Source: G965216695 sp965216695 (GTDB lineage: Bacteria > Pseudomonadota > Gammaproteobacteria > Pseudomonadales > Azotimanducaceae). From it: a DNA stretch of 64,000 nucleotides. Of the stretch, positions 15,728-23,357 are shown piece after piece. Location: positions 4,588,001 to 4,652,000 of the forward strand of contig OZ244212.1 of NCBI GenBank assembly GCA_965216695.1, given 5' to 3'. The notes beneath the pieces were generated by a model. The model did not search any database, was not told the DNA's origin, and saw only the letters and a list, made by a program, of their open reading frames with translations. Positions within the stretch are counted from its first letter, which is position 1, and every line of letters starts with the position of its first letter. The translations under genes and the position numbers were made by a program.

Positions 15728-17137
15728 TTAACCTGCCAGGTAGCGCTCCAGAACTCTGTGAAAAGCCCGGATCCGGCTTTCCTGATAGTTAGCGAGTGAG
15801 ATTGCCTGGCGCTTGCTGCTTTTGATCCCTTTTTGAATGCGCGGGAAGTTAGGTGTGTCCTGGTCGATCACCGGTCCATAGCCGCCAAATTCTTTGACGC
15901 TGGCCCACAGTTCATCGTCACCCAATCGTATTTCCTGCATAGGCTCTGGATGTGACCCGTCATCTGCCTTGGGATAGAGCATGTAGATCTCGAAGATGCA
16001 GCTGTCAGGGTCATCGCCATTGGGGCGAAACCGATAGAGTAAGGGAGCAACAATCGTGGGCCAGACGGTGAAGTTGGGAAACAAGGTGTACTGAATCTGG
16101 TCGATCATTTCCGAGTCTGACTTTTCAGACATGTCAGCGTTGTGCATCGCCGACCAGATTTTCCGGTTGGCTTGCACGATGGCGTCCCGTGCAGTCTGAC
16201 CTTCTTCCAGTTCCACTGCTTTGCCGGGTTTACGGCCGAAATAGGCGTCCGCAATAGCCTGTTCGTTGTCAAAGTGATGGCTGATAAAACCGCTGGGTAA
16301 ACCGCCGATCATAATCAGGCGCGTGACATGTGGGTCCCAGTAGTCATACTGAATAGAGGTATCGACGTTAGACGCAGCAGCACCCACCGGCGCGATTTTA
16401 CCGTTGGCTTCTTTTTCATAGTGCGTCTGTGCGACGTGATAACCCTCAACAAAAGCTTCTTGTGCGATCTTCCAATTACAGGGAGCCACTTTTGAAACGT
16501 GTATGGCTTTGTAGCGATCTTCAATATGAAAGTCGTTTAAGTGTTCCGGCAGCACACCAAGGTAATCGGCGAGTGGTCCGCAGTTGTCATCCAGGTTGAT
16601 GAAGACGAAACCGGCCCAGAAATCGATGTTCACCTTCGGTAAGTGAAGGTTATCGAGGTCCAGATGCGAAAAATCCCAGGCTCCGGGGACCGAACAAAGC
16701 TTGCCATCGAGATCGTATTGCCATCCGTGATATGGACAGACAAATCTATTCACACAGCCAGGACCATCGGCCAGAGTAGAGGCACGGTGCAGGCAGGAGT
16801 TTATGTAGGCGTTGATTTCACCTTCTGCGTTTCGAACGATGAGCACACTGTCGTCGACTATGTCGTAGACGAGGTGATCTCCTGGATTGGGTATCTCTTC
16901 TACCCGACAGGCCATCTGCCAGGTCTTTTTCCAGACGTGTTCGACTTCCGCTCGATGCCATTCGTAAGAGAAATATCGATCGACTGAAATATCGTCGGAC
17001 GGCAGGTTCTCATCCGATGAATTCAACAATCCCTTGGGTGGTGGCACTGCATCTGTGGCAAGGACTTCCTGAACCCAGGGTTTCGGTACCAGGTCCGCGA
17101 ATTTCTCTGCTGTCTGTTTGCTCTTCTCTGATGACAT
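15728..17137 (-). CDS. Rieske non-haem iron oxygenase, large (alpha) subunit, second paralogue
   Basis: The 469-residue protein is a close paralogue of the one at 5562-6983: the block around VWKKTWQMACRVEEIPNPGD is the same in both. Rieske ligands are C115/H117 and C134/H137 with the standard 16-residue gap; the mononuclear iron motif is EGYHVAQTHY. AAAGGAGCG gives a strong start at 17137. It follows the Baeyer-Villiger monooxygenase gene by 16 bases in the same leftward operon, so ring hydroxylation and ketone oxygenation are co-expressed. No reductase or beta subunit is nearby. The two paralogues may hydroxylate different positions of one substrate family. Confidence 0.93.
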   Translation of the reverse strand: MSSEKSKQTAEKFADLVPKPWVQEVLATDAVPPPKGLLNSSDENLPSDDISVDRYFSYEWHRAEVEHVWKKTWQMACRVEEIPNPGDHLVYDIVDDSVLIVRNAEGEINAYINSCLHRASTLADGPGCVNRFVCPYHGWQYDLDGKLCSVPGAWDFSHLDLDNLHLPKVNIDFWAGFVFINLDDNCGPLADYLGVLPEHLNDFHIEDRYKAIHVSKVAPCNWKIAQEAFVEGYHVAQTHYEKEANGKIAPVGAAASNVDTSIQYDYWDPHVTRLIMIGGLPSGFISHHFDNEQAIADAYFGRKPGKAVELEEGQTARDAIVQANRKIWSAMHNADMSEKSDSEMIDQIQYTLFPNFTVWPTIVAPLLYRFRPNGDDPDSCIFEIYMLYPKADDGSHPEPMQEIRLGDDELWASVKEFGGYGPVIDQDTPNFPRIQKGIKSSKRQAISLANYQESRIRAFHRVLERYLAG

Positions 17138-17153
17138 GTTCTCGCTCCTTTAA

Positions 17154-19019
17154 TCAAGAAACGTCAAAAGGCTCCAAAGTGTCCAATGCATGGGCGCGAA
17201 TTTTGGCTGCCTGTTTGCCGCCATAGTATCCGAGTGAGCCTTTTGCTGCGCGACCGTAACCGGTGAAATTACCCAGGCAGTCCCGGAGTTTTGCGGTTGC
17301 TTCATCGACCTCAATACAGTGTTTTGTGAATGCCTGTTCGGCCTCTTTTTTGGCATCCACAACCGTCAAGCCTTGATCTCGCATACGAGATAACAGGGTA
17401 GGCACGTAATCTGTATGTTCTTCAATAGCATCGATGAAATTAAAACTCCCGCCAGTACCCTGTGGGCCCGCGATGATAAAGAGATTCGGAAAGCCATGGG
17501 TGTGCAAGCCGACGAAGGTACAGGTGCCTTCTTCTTCCCACTTCTGGGCTACAGATCGTCCGTTGGCGTCATAGATATGACCCAGAGACTCCCGGGACAT
17601 AAAGTCGAACCCGGTTGCGTAGATCAGGACATCCAATTCATAAACGTTGCCATCGTGTACGACGCCTTTTTCGTTGATCTCCTGAACCCCAAGCGGTGCG
17701 GTATCTACAAGATCAACGTTGGGTTTATTGAACGTTGGTAAGTACTCGTCATGGAAGTTGGGTCGCTTGCAGCCGTACGGGTAATAAGGCTTCATCGCCT
17801 TGGCGGTTTCAGGGTCCTCGATAATCGTATCGATTCTGTCGCGGATCTGCTCCATGATCTTGTAGCTGGTCTGCAGTTCGGCGTCGACCATTTCTTCAAC
17901 AGACAGCCTTTTACCGGTGTTGAGCAATCGGCGCTTTGGCTTTTCTTCTTTGCCGGATAAGAATCCATCGTTCGCGCGTAAGGCACGTCGGCCGTAAAGT
18001 TGGGAAAAACGTTTGCGGCGAGCGGCTGCCCAGCCAGGTTCGTTTTTCCACTCTTCAATTTCTTCTTCTGTCGTCTCTCGTTGATCGCGTATGTCGACTG
18101 TGGACGGGGTGCGCTGAAACACGTACAGATGTTCGACTTGTTTGGCGATGACGGGTACGACCTGAATGGCGGTCGCTCCCGTGCCAATGATGCCGACGCG
18201 CTTGCCAGTTAGGTCTACGTCGTAGTCCCACCGCGCTGTGTGAAAGGAATCGCCCTGGAATTTTTCCATGCCTTCAATACGGGCGAGGCGGGGGGTTGAC
18301 AGCGTGCCGTTGGCCATCATCACATACCGGGCTTTCATTTTGTCACCGCGGTTGGTCTTTACTGTCCACTTCGCTTCGTCATCGCTCCACCGGGTTTCGG
18401 TGACTTCCGTATGAAACAGGCAGTGATCGTAAAAGCCGTAGCGCTCGGCGATCATCTGGCAGTACTCATAGATTTCGAAGCCGGATGAAAATTTCATCTT
18501 GGGGAAGTAACCCATCTCGTCGAGTAAGGGGAGGTAAGAGTAGGACTCAACATCGCAGGCCGCACCAGGATAGCGATTCCAATACCAGGTACCGCCCACA
18601 TCGCCCCCTTTCTCGCAGAAACGAACATCGGTAAAGCCTGCATCTCTTAATTTGTACCACAAGAGAAGCGCGGCAAATCCAGCGCCGACGACAAGAATTT
18701 CGCATTCGTCAGTGAGGGCATCACGATCAATGGGTGGCGTTGTATAGTGATCTTCGAGGTAGCGGGCGAATTCACCTTCCATGGGCATATAGTCGTCCAC
18801 ATCCCGGCGTGCCTCTTTAAAGGCATCCTGCTGTGCCTGGGCTTTCTCGTCGAACTTGATGTCGTCTTTATAGTCAGGGAAGGCCAGGTAGTCTTGGTTA
18901 GTGACGATGTCATAACCTTGACCTTTGACTCGCTCAGACGCGATTTTGGCTCGAGTGTTGAACAGCTTCTGACCGGTTGCGTCATCGACCCTGATTGCCG
19001 GTAACTCTTGCGTCGCCAT
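17154..19019 (-). CDS. Baeyer-Villiger flavin monooxygenase
   Basis: A 621-residue FAD- and NADPH-dependent enzyme. The FAD Rossmann motif is VVGAGFAALLLWYKL near residue 111 (third Gly replaced by Ala), the NADPH motif is GIIGTGATAIQVVP near 276, and the Baeyer-Villiger fingerprint appears as FQGDSFHTARWDY near 258. The WD ending and the roughly 100-residue N-terminal extension resemble monooxygenases acting on large cyclic ketones and steroids rather than the cyclohexanone type. It would turn a ring or side-chain ketone into a lactone or ester. CAGGAGA precedes the ATG. It leads a leftward operon with a Rieske oxygenase; the gap to the divergent acyl-CoA ligase holds the best operator copy. 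Confidence 0.92.
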   Translation of the reverse strand: MATQELPAIRVDDATGQKLFNTRAKIASERVKGQGYDIVTNQDYLAFPDYKDDIKFDEKAQAQQDAFKEARRDVDDYMPMEGEFARYLEDHYTTPPIDRDALTDECEILVVGAGFAALLLWYKLRDAGFTDVRFCEKGGDVGGTWYWNRYPGAACDVESYSYLPLLDEMGYFPKMKFSSGFEIYEYCQMIAERYGFYDHCLFHTEVTETRWSDDEAKWTVKTNRGDKMKARYVMMANGTLSTPRLARIEGMEKFQGDSFHTARWDYDVDLTGKRVGIIGTGATAIQVVPVIAKQVEHLYVFQRTPSTVDIRDQRETTEEEIEEWKNEPGWAAARRKRFSQLYGRRALRANDGFLSGKEEKPKRRLLNTGKRLSVEEMVDAELQTSYKIMEQIRDRIDTIIEDPETAKAMKPYYPYGCKRPNFHDEYLPTFNKPNVDLVDTAPLGVQEINEKGVVHDGNVYELDVLIYATGFDFMSRESLGHIYDANGRSVAQKWEEEGTCTFVGLHTHGFPNLFIIAGPQGTGGSFNFIDAIEEHTDYVPTLLSRMRDQGLTVVDAKKEAEQAFTKHCIEVDEATAKLRDCLGNFTGYGRAAKGSLGYYGGKQAAKIRAHALDTLEPFDVS

Positions 19020-19091
19020 AAAATCTCCTGGAACTCTAGGTGGCAGGCCACTATGAATATGTGTCTATGGTGGTTATCATACCAATAAAGA

Positions 19092-19113
19092 ATTAATCAG
19101 TAAATTGATTAAT
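19092..19113. promoter_or_regulatory. Cluster operator motif, perfect copy
   Basis: ATTAATCA (19092-19099), six spacer bases, TGATTAAT (19106-19113): a perfect 8-bp inverted repeat placed between the divergent Baeyer-Villiger (start 19019) and acyl-CoA ligase (start 19146) genes. This copy defines the motif found, with up to four mismatches, at four other promoter gaps of the island. Confidence 0.65.
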
Positions 19114-19145
19114 ATCCGAAACGGGTAATTCGCGGAGCATTAGGC

Positions 19146-20729
19146 ATGGCACGACCCACTTTTCAGGACTTATCGGCCAATCCTTTTGCGGGTTGGGATG
19201 TGCCCATGCTGCTGGACCAGCAGGCAAAGTTGCGGCAGGAGCACACGTTTCTCGTCTGGGAGCCGTTTGAAACCGAAAGACAGACCTGGACCTATAAAGA
19301 ATTTGCCGAGGAGACCAAGAGGATCGCGGCTGGCATGGCCAGCCGCGGTGTGGGGAAAGGTGATTTTGTCCTGGTTCACTTGGAAAACTGTCCAGAATTC
19401 CTCTTAAGTTGGTTTGCTTGTGCCAGGTTAGGCGCGGTAGCGGTGACCACAAATACTCGCTCCGCCGGCGCTGAATTGAACTATTACTCAACCTTTGCGG
19501 GTGTGAAAGCAGCGATCACCCAGCCAAAGTTTGCGGATCTTGTGGCGGATAATTGTCCCGATCTCAGTTGGATTGCAGTGATCGAGCATGACGCAGGAGT
19601 GGAAGCGAGCCATGCGGTTGCTGCCGACCAGCGATTTGCTGATCTTTACTCGGATGAAGCACCGCCCCAGCGAGTGGTGGATCCGAACGCGTCGCTGTGT
19701 GTGATGTACACATCGGGGACAACCTCGCGGCCCAAAGGGGTGGTGTGGACACATACCAACGGGCTGTGGGCGGCAAGAGGCAGTGCATTTCATGAGGGGC
19801 TAGTGCCCTCTGATGTACATCACGTTGTTTTACCGCTCTTCCACATGAACGCCATGTCCTGCTCAACACTCTCGACCCTCTGGATCGGCGGCACGATAGT
19901 GCTGCAGCCGAGATTTTCTGCGAGCCGCTTCTGGGATGTGGCCATCAGAAATGGCTGCACCTGGGGATCAGTCGTGCCGTTTTGTGCCAACGCGTTGATG
20001 AAACAGGAAGTACCTGACCACAACTTTCGCATCTGGGGCACTGGCATGAACGGACTCTACGCTAAAGAGTTCAATGTGCGCGCGCTCGGGTGGTGGGGTA
20101 TGACCGAGACGGTGACCGTTGGCATTGTCGGTTCCGTGCATCACAACGACACACCCTTTACGTTGGGTCGACCGTCGCCGCTATATGAGATTGCGATCAT
20201 TGATCCCGACGGTAAGCCTGTCGCGCCGGGTGAGTCGGGAGAACTCCGCATCAAGGGTTTACCCGGGATCTCTATATTTGACCGCTACCTGAACAACCCC
20301 GAGGTAACCGACGAGAGCTTTGATGACGCGGGTTACTTCATCACCGGCGATCGTGCTCGACTCAACAAAGACGGCACGATGTCGTTCGAAGATCGTGTAA
20401 AAGACATGCTCAAAGTGGGGGGTGAGAACGTCAGCGCGGCGGAGGTCGAGCGGGTGATATCAGCATCCGCGCAAGTCGCTGAGGTAGCTGTTGTCGCGAA
20501 GCCCGACAAGATGCTCAATGAAGTACCGGTCGCGTTTGTACTGCCGGTTGCAGGCGCCGACAAGCACGCGCTCGTCGATGAGATCTATAGTGCGTGTGAC
20601 GACGCCCTGGCGGATTTTAAACGTCCACATGAAGTGAGAGTCGTAGACTCGCTGCCTAGGGCGACCCTGGAGAAAGTCGCGAAAGCTGAACTGCGCAAGC
20701 AGCTCGTGGCGGAAGTTACAAACAATTAG
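19146..20729 (+). CDS. AMP-dependent acyl-CoA synthetase/ligase
   Basis: A 527-residue ANL-superfamily ligase. The phosphate-binding loop is MYTSGTTSRPKGVVWTH near residue 186, the A5 motif is WGMTETV near 319, the hinge region has TGDRARLNKDG near 400, and the catalytic lysine of motif A10 lies in RATLEKVAKAEL near 510. It activates a carboxylic acid to its CoA thioester in the cytoplasm with ATP. It is divergent from the Baeyer-Villiger gene, across the perfect operator copy, so acid release from lactone/ester cleavage and CoA activation are probably co-induced. The acid itself is unknown. A short hairpin follows the stop. Confidence 0.93.
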   Translation: MARPTFQDLSANPFAGWDVPMLLDQQAKLRQEHTFLVWEPFETERQTWTYKEFAEETKRIAAGMASRGVGKGDFVLVHLENCPEFLLSWFACARLGAVAVTTNTRSAGAELNYYSTFAGVKAAITQPKFADLVADNCPDLSWIAVIEHDAGVEASHAVAADQRFADLYSDEAPPQRVVDPNASLCVMYTSGTTSRPKGVVWTHTNGLWAARGSAFHEGLVPSDVHHVVLPLFHMNAMSCSTLSTLWIGGTIVLQPRFSASRFWDVAIRNGCTWGSVVPFCANALMKQEVPDHNFRIWGTGMNGLYAKEFNVRALGWWGMTETVTVGIVGSVHHNDTPFTLGRPSPLYEIAIIDPDGKPVAPGESGELRIKGLPGISIFDRYLNNPEVTDESFDDAGYFITGDRARLNKDGTMSFEDRVKDMLKVGGENVSAAEVERVISASAQVAEVAVVAKPDKMLNEVPVAFVLPVAGADKHALVDEIYSACDDALADFKRPHEVRVVDSLPRATLEKVAKAELRKQLVAEVTNN

Positions 20730-20732
20730 AGG

Positions 20733-20748
20733 AGCACCGATGGGTGCT
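20733..20748 (+). terminator. Short hairpin after the ligase gene
   Basis: AGCACC-GATG-GGTGCT is a perfect 6-bp stem with a 4-base loop starting three bases after the ligase stop. No T-run follows, so intrinsic termination is uncertain. Confidence 0.35.
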
Positions 20749-20833
20749 GGCGAAGGGGTTGACGACCATCCGGTAAATCGGTTTTCGCAAGGATGGATCT
20801 TTTTCGTAAGGGATTGATATAGAAAGAGAAATT

Positions 20834-20896
20834 GGCGCGCTGGTATCTTAACTGGGGGTCAAGTGGTCGCAGGTTCAAATCCTGCCGTCCCGACCA
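20834..20896 (+). repeat. 3' part of a tRNA-Pro(GGG)-like gene, copy A (integration scar)
   Basis: From 20847 the sequence folds as the anticodon arm of a tRNA: stem CTTAA/TCAAG with one mismatch around loop CTGGGGG, giving anticodon GGG (proline). It is followed by a variable loop, an intact T arm (GCAGG-TTCAAAT-CCTGC) and the 3' acceptor strand with encoded CCA ending at 20896. The 5' acceptor strand and a normal D arm are missing, so this is not a functional tRNA gene. Such 3' tRNA ends are the usual cores of attachment sites. Copies B and C follow at 21883 and 22855. A further partial repeat (20959-20989, related to the insert in copy B) lies in the same 349-bp gap. Confidence 0.75.
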
Positions 20897-21028
20897 TTTT
20901 CCAATTGTTGATTCACCGCTGAGTCTCGCTCGAACTCATCCCTGCGACCGGTCGCGGCAACGTGGTTGCTAGTTAAATCCTGCCGTCCTTGCGGAGCAAG
21001 GACACTCGACCAATGAATGACGGTGTAT

Positions 21029-21058
21029 ACCGCGAACATGGTCTACATCTGATACCGG
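21029..21058 (+). repeat. Conserved cassette motif, unit 1
   Basis: ACCGCGAACATGGTCTACAT followed by CTGATACCGG. A related sequence recurs at 21962-21990 and 23005-23024, each time between a tRNA-like repeat and the 3' end of a toxin-antitoxin operon. Its role is unknown; it may be a remnant of a mobile-element end. Confidence 0.5.
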
Positions 21059-21078
21059 AGACCTCGTCCGCTTAAGTA

Positions 21079-21360
21079 TCAAGCAGCGTCGAATTCCCTG
21101 ACATTTCCGAGATCCACTTCCTTAGCAGCCTCTTCGAGGTCATAGCTCGTCTGCAGATTCAGCCAAAACTCTGGTGAAGTGCCGAAGTACTTAGCGAGGC
21201 GCAAAGCAGAGTTGGCAGTGATTGAGCGTTTTCCATGCACAATTTCGTTTATTGCCCTTGGCGACATACCAATCTCTCGCCCCAATCGATTCTGGCTGAT
21301 GCCAAATTCCTTGAGGAATTCCTCGAGTAGAATTTCACCAGGATGTACGTTCTCTAGCAT
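21079..21360 (-). CDS. higA: HigA-type antitoxin (first HigBA module)
   Basis: The 93-residue protein is a single XRE-type helix-turn-helix domain: HPGEILLEEFLKEFGISQNR, then GMSPRAINEIVHGKRSIT and a C-terminal FWLNLQTSYDLEEA, the standard HigA pattern. It neutralises the adjacent HigB toxin and represses the operon. AAGGTG precedes the ATG. The toxin gene lies immediately upstream with eight bases between the two coding regions, the toxin-first order characteristic of HigBA. Confidence 0.93.
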   Translation of the reverse strand: MLENVHPGEILLEEFLKEFGISQNRLGREIGMSPRAINEIVHGKRSITANSALRLAKYFGTSPEFWLNLQTSYDLEEAAKEVDLGNVREFDAA

Positions 21361-21368
21361 GATGCACC

Positions 21369-21650
21369 TTAGTGGTAGTCCGCAATTTCCACGTCACTCG
21401 CAGAATTGTCTTTCCAAACGAAACAAATTCGCCACTGATCATTGATTCGAATGCTGTGTTGTCCACGACGATCGCCCTTCAGTTTTTCCAGGCGATTGGA
21501 CGGTGGAATTCTAAGGTCATCAATGACAGAAGCTGCGTCGATCATTCTGAGTTTGCGTCTAGCGCGCTGCTGGAGGTCAACTGCTAGTCCTCGAGCGCGA
21601 CGACCTTGATAGATCGTCTCTGTACGCTTATCTCTGAAAGATCGAATCAC
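21369..21650 (-). CDS. higB: HigB-type toxin (RelE/ParE superfamily mRNA interferase)
   Basis: A 93-residue RelE-superfamily toxin. The C-terminal half GDRRGQHSIRINDQWRICF followed by VEIADYH is the conserved HigB core, with the basic and aromatic residues used for ribosome-dependent mRNA cleavage. The start is GTG at 21650 without a strong ribosome binding site, suggesting low toxin translation. A symmetrical operator (21661-21694) sits directly upstream. The frame is full length, so the module is probably functional. Confidence 0.92.
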   Translation of the reverse strand: MIRSFRDKRTETIYQGRRARGLAVDLQQRARRKLRMIDAASVIDDLRIPPSNRLEKLKGDRRGQHSIRINDQWRICFVWKDNSASDVEIADYH

Positions 21651-21660
21651 GAAGTTTACT

Positions 21661-21694
21661 ATAACGCGTTACGTTATATAACGCAACGCGTTAT
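21661..21694. promoter_or_regulatory. HigBA operator, nested palindrome
   Basis: ATAACGCGTT (21661-21670) and AACGCGTTAT (21685-21694) are perfect inverted arms flanking an inner palindrome GTTATATAAC (21673-21682). It lies just upstream of higB, where HigA or the HigBA complex would bind. Confidence 0.75.
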
Positions 21695-21882
21695 GATTTT
21701 GAGATGTAGGCTTCTAAGGTCGGAGGGTGTATCCATTCTAGCGCCGAGCACCATGTTGCATTTCCTGTCGCAATAATTCTCAACAAACAAAAACTCTGAA
21801 ACCCGCAGTCTTGCGCTCATGACTCCTTAGCCCTTGTTGCTGCCTGTTGTGAGATATTGCCAGTTGTTGTCTTCATTGCTCC
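21695..21882. other. Stretch without a recognisable gene
   Basis: Between the first HigBA operator and tRNA-like repeat B I see no supported coding frame, RNA gene or clear repeat. Together with the operator, repeat B and the motif at 21962-21990 it fills the 343-bp gap between the first two toxin-antitoxin modules. Confidence 0.5.
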
Positions 21883-21952
21883 GGGGGTCAAGTGGTCGCA
21901 GCCGAGGCTCGGTGCCAACGTGGTTACCAGCTAGATCCTGCCGTCCCGACCA
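21883..21952 (+). repeat. Degenerate tRNA-Pro-like 3' repeat, copy B
   Basis: It begins GGGGGTCAAGTGGTCGCA like copy A and ends ATCCTGCCGTCCCGACCA, the 3' acceptor strand with CCA. The T arm between them is replaced by an insert starting GCCGAGGCTCGG, a palindrome shared with copy C, so B and C derive from one altered ancestor. It precedes the VapBC module on that module's 3' side. Confidence 0.7.
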
Positions 21953-21961
21953 AATTCCCTG

Positions 21962-21990
21962 ACCGGACACATCGTTTACAGCTGATACCG
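21962..21990 (+). repeat. Conserved cassette motif, unit 2
   Basis: ACCGGACACATCGTTTACAG then CTGATACCG, matching the motif at 21029-21058 including the shared CTGATACCG end. It stops three bases before the vapC stop codon. Confidence 0.5.
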
Positions 21991-21993
21991 AAT

Positions 21994-22395
21994 TCAGTCA
22001 GCCCAATTCTCTATCCGTAGTCCACGAACCTGCTCGAACTCTCTTTCGTTGTTTGTAATCAGTATGGACCCCAGGCTTCGGGCATGGCCAGCGATCATCT
22101 GGTCGTAGGGGCCGATGGGTCTGCCCTGTTTGCGGAGTTCTGCACGGAGCTGACCGGTATGTACTGCAGCGTGAACATTGAAGTCCAAAACAGCCAATCG
22201 AGCCAGAAAGCCTTCTATAACTGCGAGATTCTTTTCAGGAACCTCAGAATTTTCAGCACCATAGATTAACTCCATAGCCGTGACAGTGCTGATGCATAGT
22301 TGATCCTGATGTCGCATGAAAGCATCGCGAACTTTGTTTGGTTTGTTCTTGATGGTGTATATGCAGATATTCGTATCCAGCATGTACTTGTTCAT
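21994..22395 (-). CDS. vapC: VapC-type PIN-domain toxin
   Basis: A 133-residue PIN-domain ribonuclease. The first acidic residue lies in YMLDTNICIYTIKNKP, a Glu in AMELIYGAE near residue 44, and later acids in PIGPYDQMIAGHA and ITNNEREFEQVRGL, the usual metal-binding set for cleaving tRNA or rRNA. The start is the ATG of TGATG (22393-22395), sharing one base with the vapB stop, so translation is coupled to the antitoxin. All motifs are intact, so the toxin is probably active. Confidence 0.93.
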   Translation of the reverse strand: MNKYMLDTNICIYTIKNKPNKVRDAFMRHQDQLCISTVTAMELIYGAENSEVPEKNLAVIEGFLARLAVLDFNVHAAVHTGQLRAELRKQGRPIGPYDQMIAGHARSLGSILITNNEREFEQVRGLRIENWAD

Positions 22396-22625
22396 CAAAA
22401 CGAGTCGCGTTGTTGCTCAGGTGGTTGCTCACGTTCAACCATAAAATCCTCACTCACACCTTCCCCGGCAAACCATTCGTCCCAGGAAGTGCCCTCAGGT
22501 GTGATGATTCGAGTTCTGCCCACTGCAACGACATCCACGCGTTTGACGTCTTCCGGTAACGCGACGGATTTGGGTAGTCGGACAGCCTGACTTTTGTTGC
22601 TTTTGAAAACTGAGGCTTTTTCCAT
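22395..22625 (-). CDS. vapB: VapB-type antitoxin (SpoVT/AbrB-like DNA-binding)
   Basis: A 76-residue protein beginning MEKASVFKSNKSQAVRLPKS, the swapped-hairpin AbrB-type DNA-binding motif of VapB proteins, followed by a flexible acidic tail (WDEWFAGEGVSEDF) that wraps the toxin. I choose ATG 22625, with AGAAGG upstream, over the GTG at 22643. The operator repeats 22648-22709 lie just upstream. Confidence 0.9.
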   Translation of the reverse strand: MEKASVFKSNKSQAVRLPKSVALPEDVKRVDVVAVGRTRIITPEGTSWDEWFAGEGVSEDFMVEREQPPEQQRDSF

Positions 22626-22647
22626 GTTGGGCCTTCTTATCACGCAA

Positions 22648-22709
22648 TGTATATCCCATAGGGATATACATCATGGGAGCCCTCGTGGGATATGTCAATG
22701 GGATATGCC
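22648..22709. promoter_or_regulatory. VapBC operator repeats
   Basis: TGTATATCCC-ATA-GGGATATACA (22648-22670) is a perfect 10-bp inverted repeat; two further GGGATATG half-sites follow at 22687 and 22700. Multiple half-sites upstream of vapB are expected for cooperative VapBC autorepression. Confidence 0.75.
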
Positions 22710-22854
22710 CTGGGTGGTCTGTGAGAAGGCGCTTCATTTATTCATTACCCGACCTCATGCTGCATAACTCTTTCGCGTACCGGTCTCTCTTTCAGGAGGT
22801 CCTGCGAAACCTAAGTTGCTGAAAAATAAAAGAATAGTAGTCGATTAACGCGCT
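22710..22854. other. Stretch without a recognisable gene
   Basis: No supported gene or repeat is visible here. With repeat C and the motif at 23005 it makes up the gap between VapBC and the second HigBA module. Confidence 0.5.
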
Positions 22855-22914
22855 AACTGGGGGTCAAGTGATCGCAGCCGAGGCTCGGCGCTTAAGTCCT
22901 GCCGTCCCGACCAG
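22855..22914 (+). repeat. Degenerate tRNA-Pro-like 3' repeat, copy C
   Basis: TAACTGGGGGTCAAGTGATC continues to CAGCCGAGGCTCGGCGC and ends TCCTGCCGTCCCGACCA at 22914. It keeps the anticodon-arm part of copy A and shares the GCCGAGGCTCGG insert with copy B. It precedes the second HigBA module on the 3' side. Confidence 0.7.
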
Positions 22915-23004
22915 GCATTTGGGATCCCGCAAATACCCAATTGTGTAGCCCATGTTCCCAGAATATTTCGTTACCTGTGTGCCGGTAAGCTCATCAAGGT
23001 CTGT

Positions 23005-23024
23005 ACCGGGTACATGGTTTACGG
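23005..23024 (+). repeat. Conserved cassette motif, unit 3
   Basis: ACCGGGTACATGGTTTACGG, third copy of the motif at 21029 and 21962. It lies 51 bases before the higA stop codon, somewhat further than in units 1 and 2. Confidence 0.5.
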
Positions 23025-23075
23025 TTCGTAGGTGCGGCGTGCACTCACGTAAAAGTGAAAGAGAGTAGTCGGCTC

Positions 23076-23345
23076 TTAAGCCGCGCTACGCGCGCGTCGT
23101 GCCTTATCCAAGTCGTATGTTGCCTGAAGGTTCATCCACAGTTTTGCGGAAGTCCCCAACACATCGGCCAGGTCTAAAGCCGCCTCTGCAGTAACTCCTC
23201 TTTTTCCGCGAATGAGCTCGTTCAATCTCGCGCGTGTCCAACCGATCTTGTCAGCAAACGCTGTCTGGGTCATACCCATTGGCTGAAGAAATTCTTCCAA
23301 AAGAATCTCACCCGGATGGAATGGATTTTTAGGGTGCTTGCTCAT
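23076..23345 (-). CDS. higA: HigA-type antitoxin (second HigBA module)
   Basis: An 89-residue XRE-type protein: NPFHPGEILLEEFLQPMGMT, then GWTRARLNELIRGKRGVT and a C-terminal LWMNLQATYDLDKARR. ATG 23345 is preferred over the upstream TTG because GAGG precedes it. It shares the HigA layout with the first module but differs in most variable positions, so it is a separate lineage rather than a fresh duplicate. The tail ends in an Arg/Ala-rich stretch. Confidence 0.92.
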   Translation of the reverse strand: MSKHPKNPFHPGEILLEEFLQPMGMTQTAFADKIGWTRARLNELIRGKRGVTAEAALDLADVLGTSAKLWMNLQATYDLDKARRARSAA

Positions 23346-23357
23346 GCCAAACCTCAA

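Noticed and set aside
20834..20896. A functional tRNA-Pro gene
   Set aside because: The 5' acceptor strand and D arm are not present, so no cloverleaf can form; it is a 3' fragment.
20834..23024. A CRISPR array, because of the repeated blocks
   Set aside because: The repeats are about 1 kb apart, degenerate and separated by toxin-antitoxin genes; no short unique spacers or cas genes exist.
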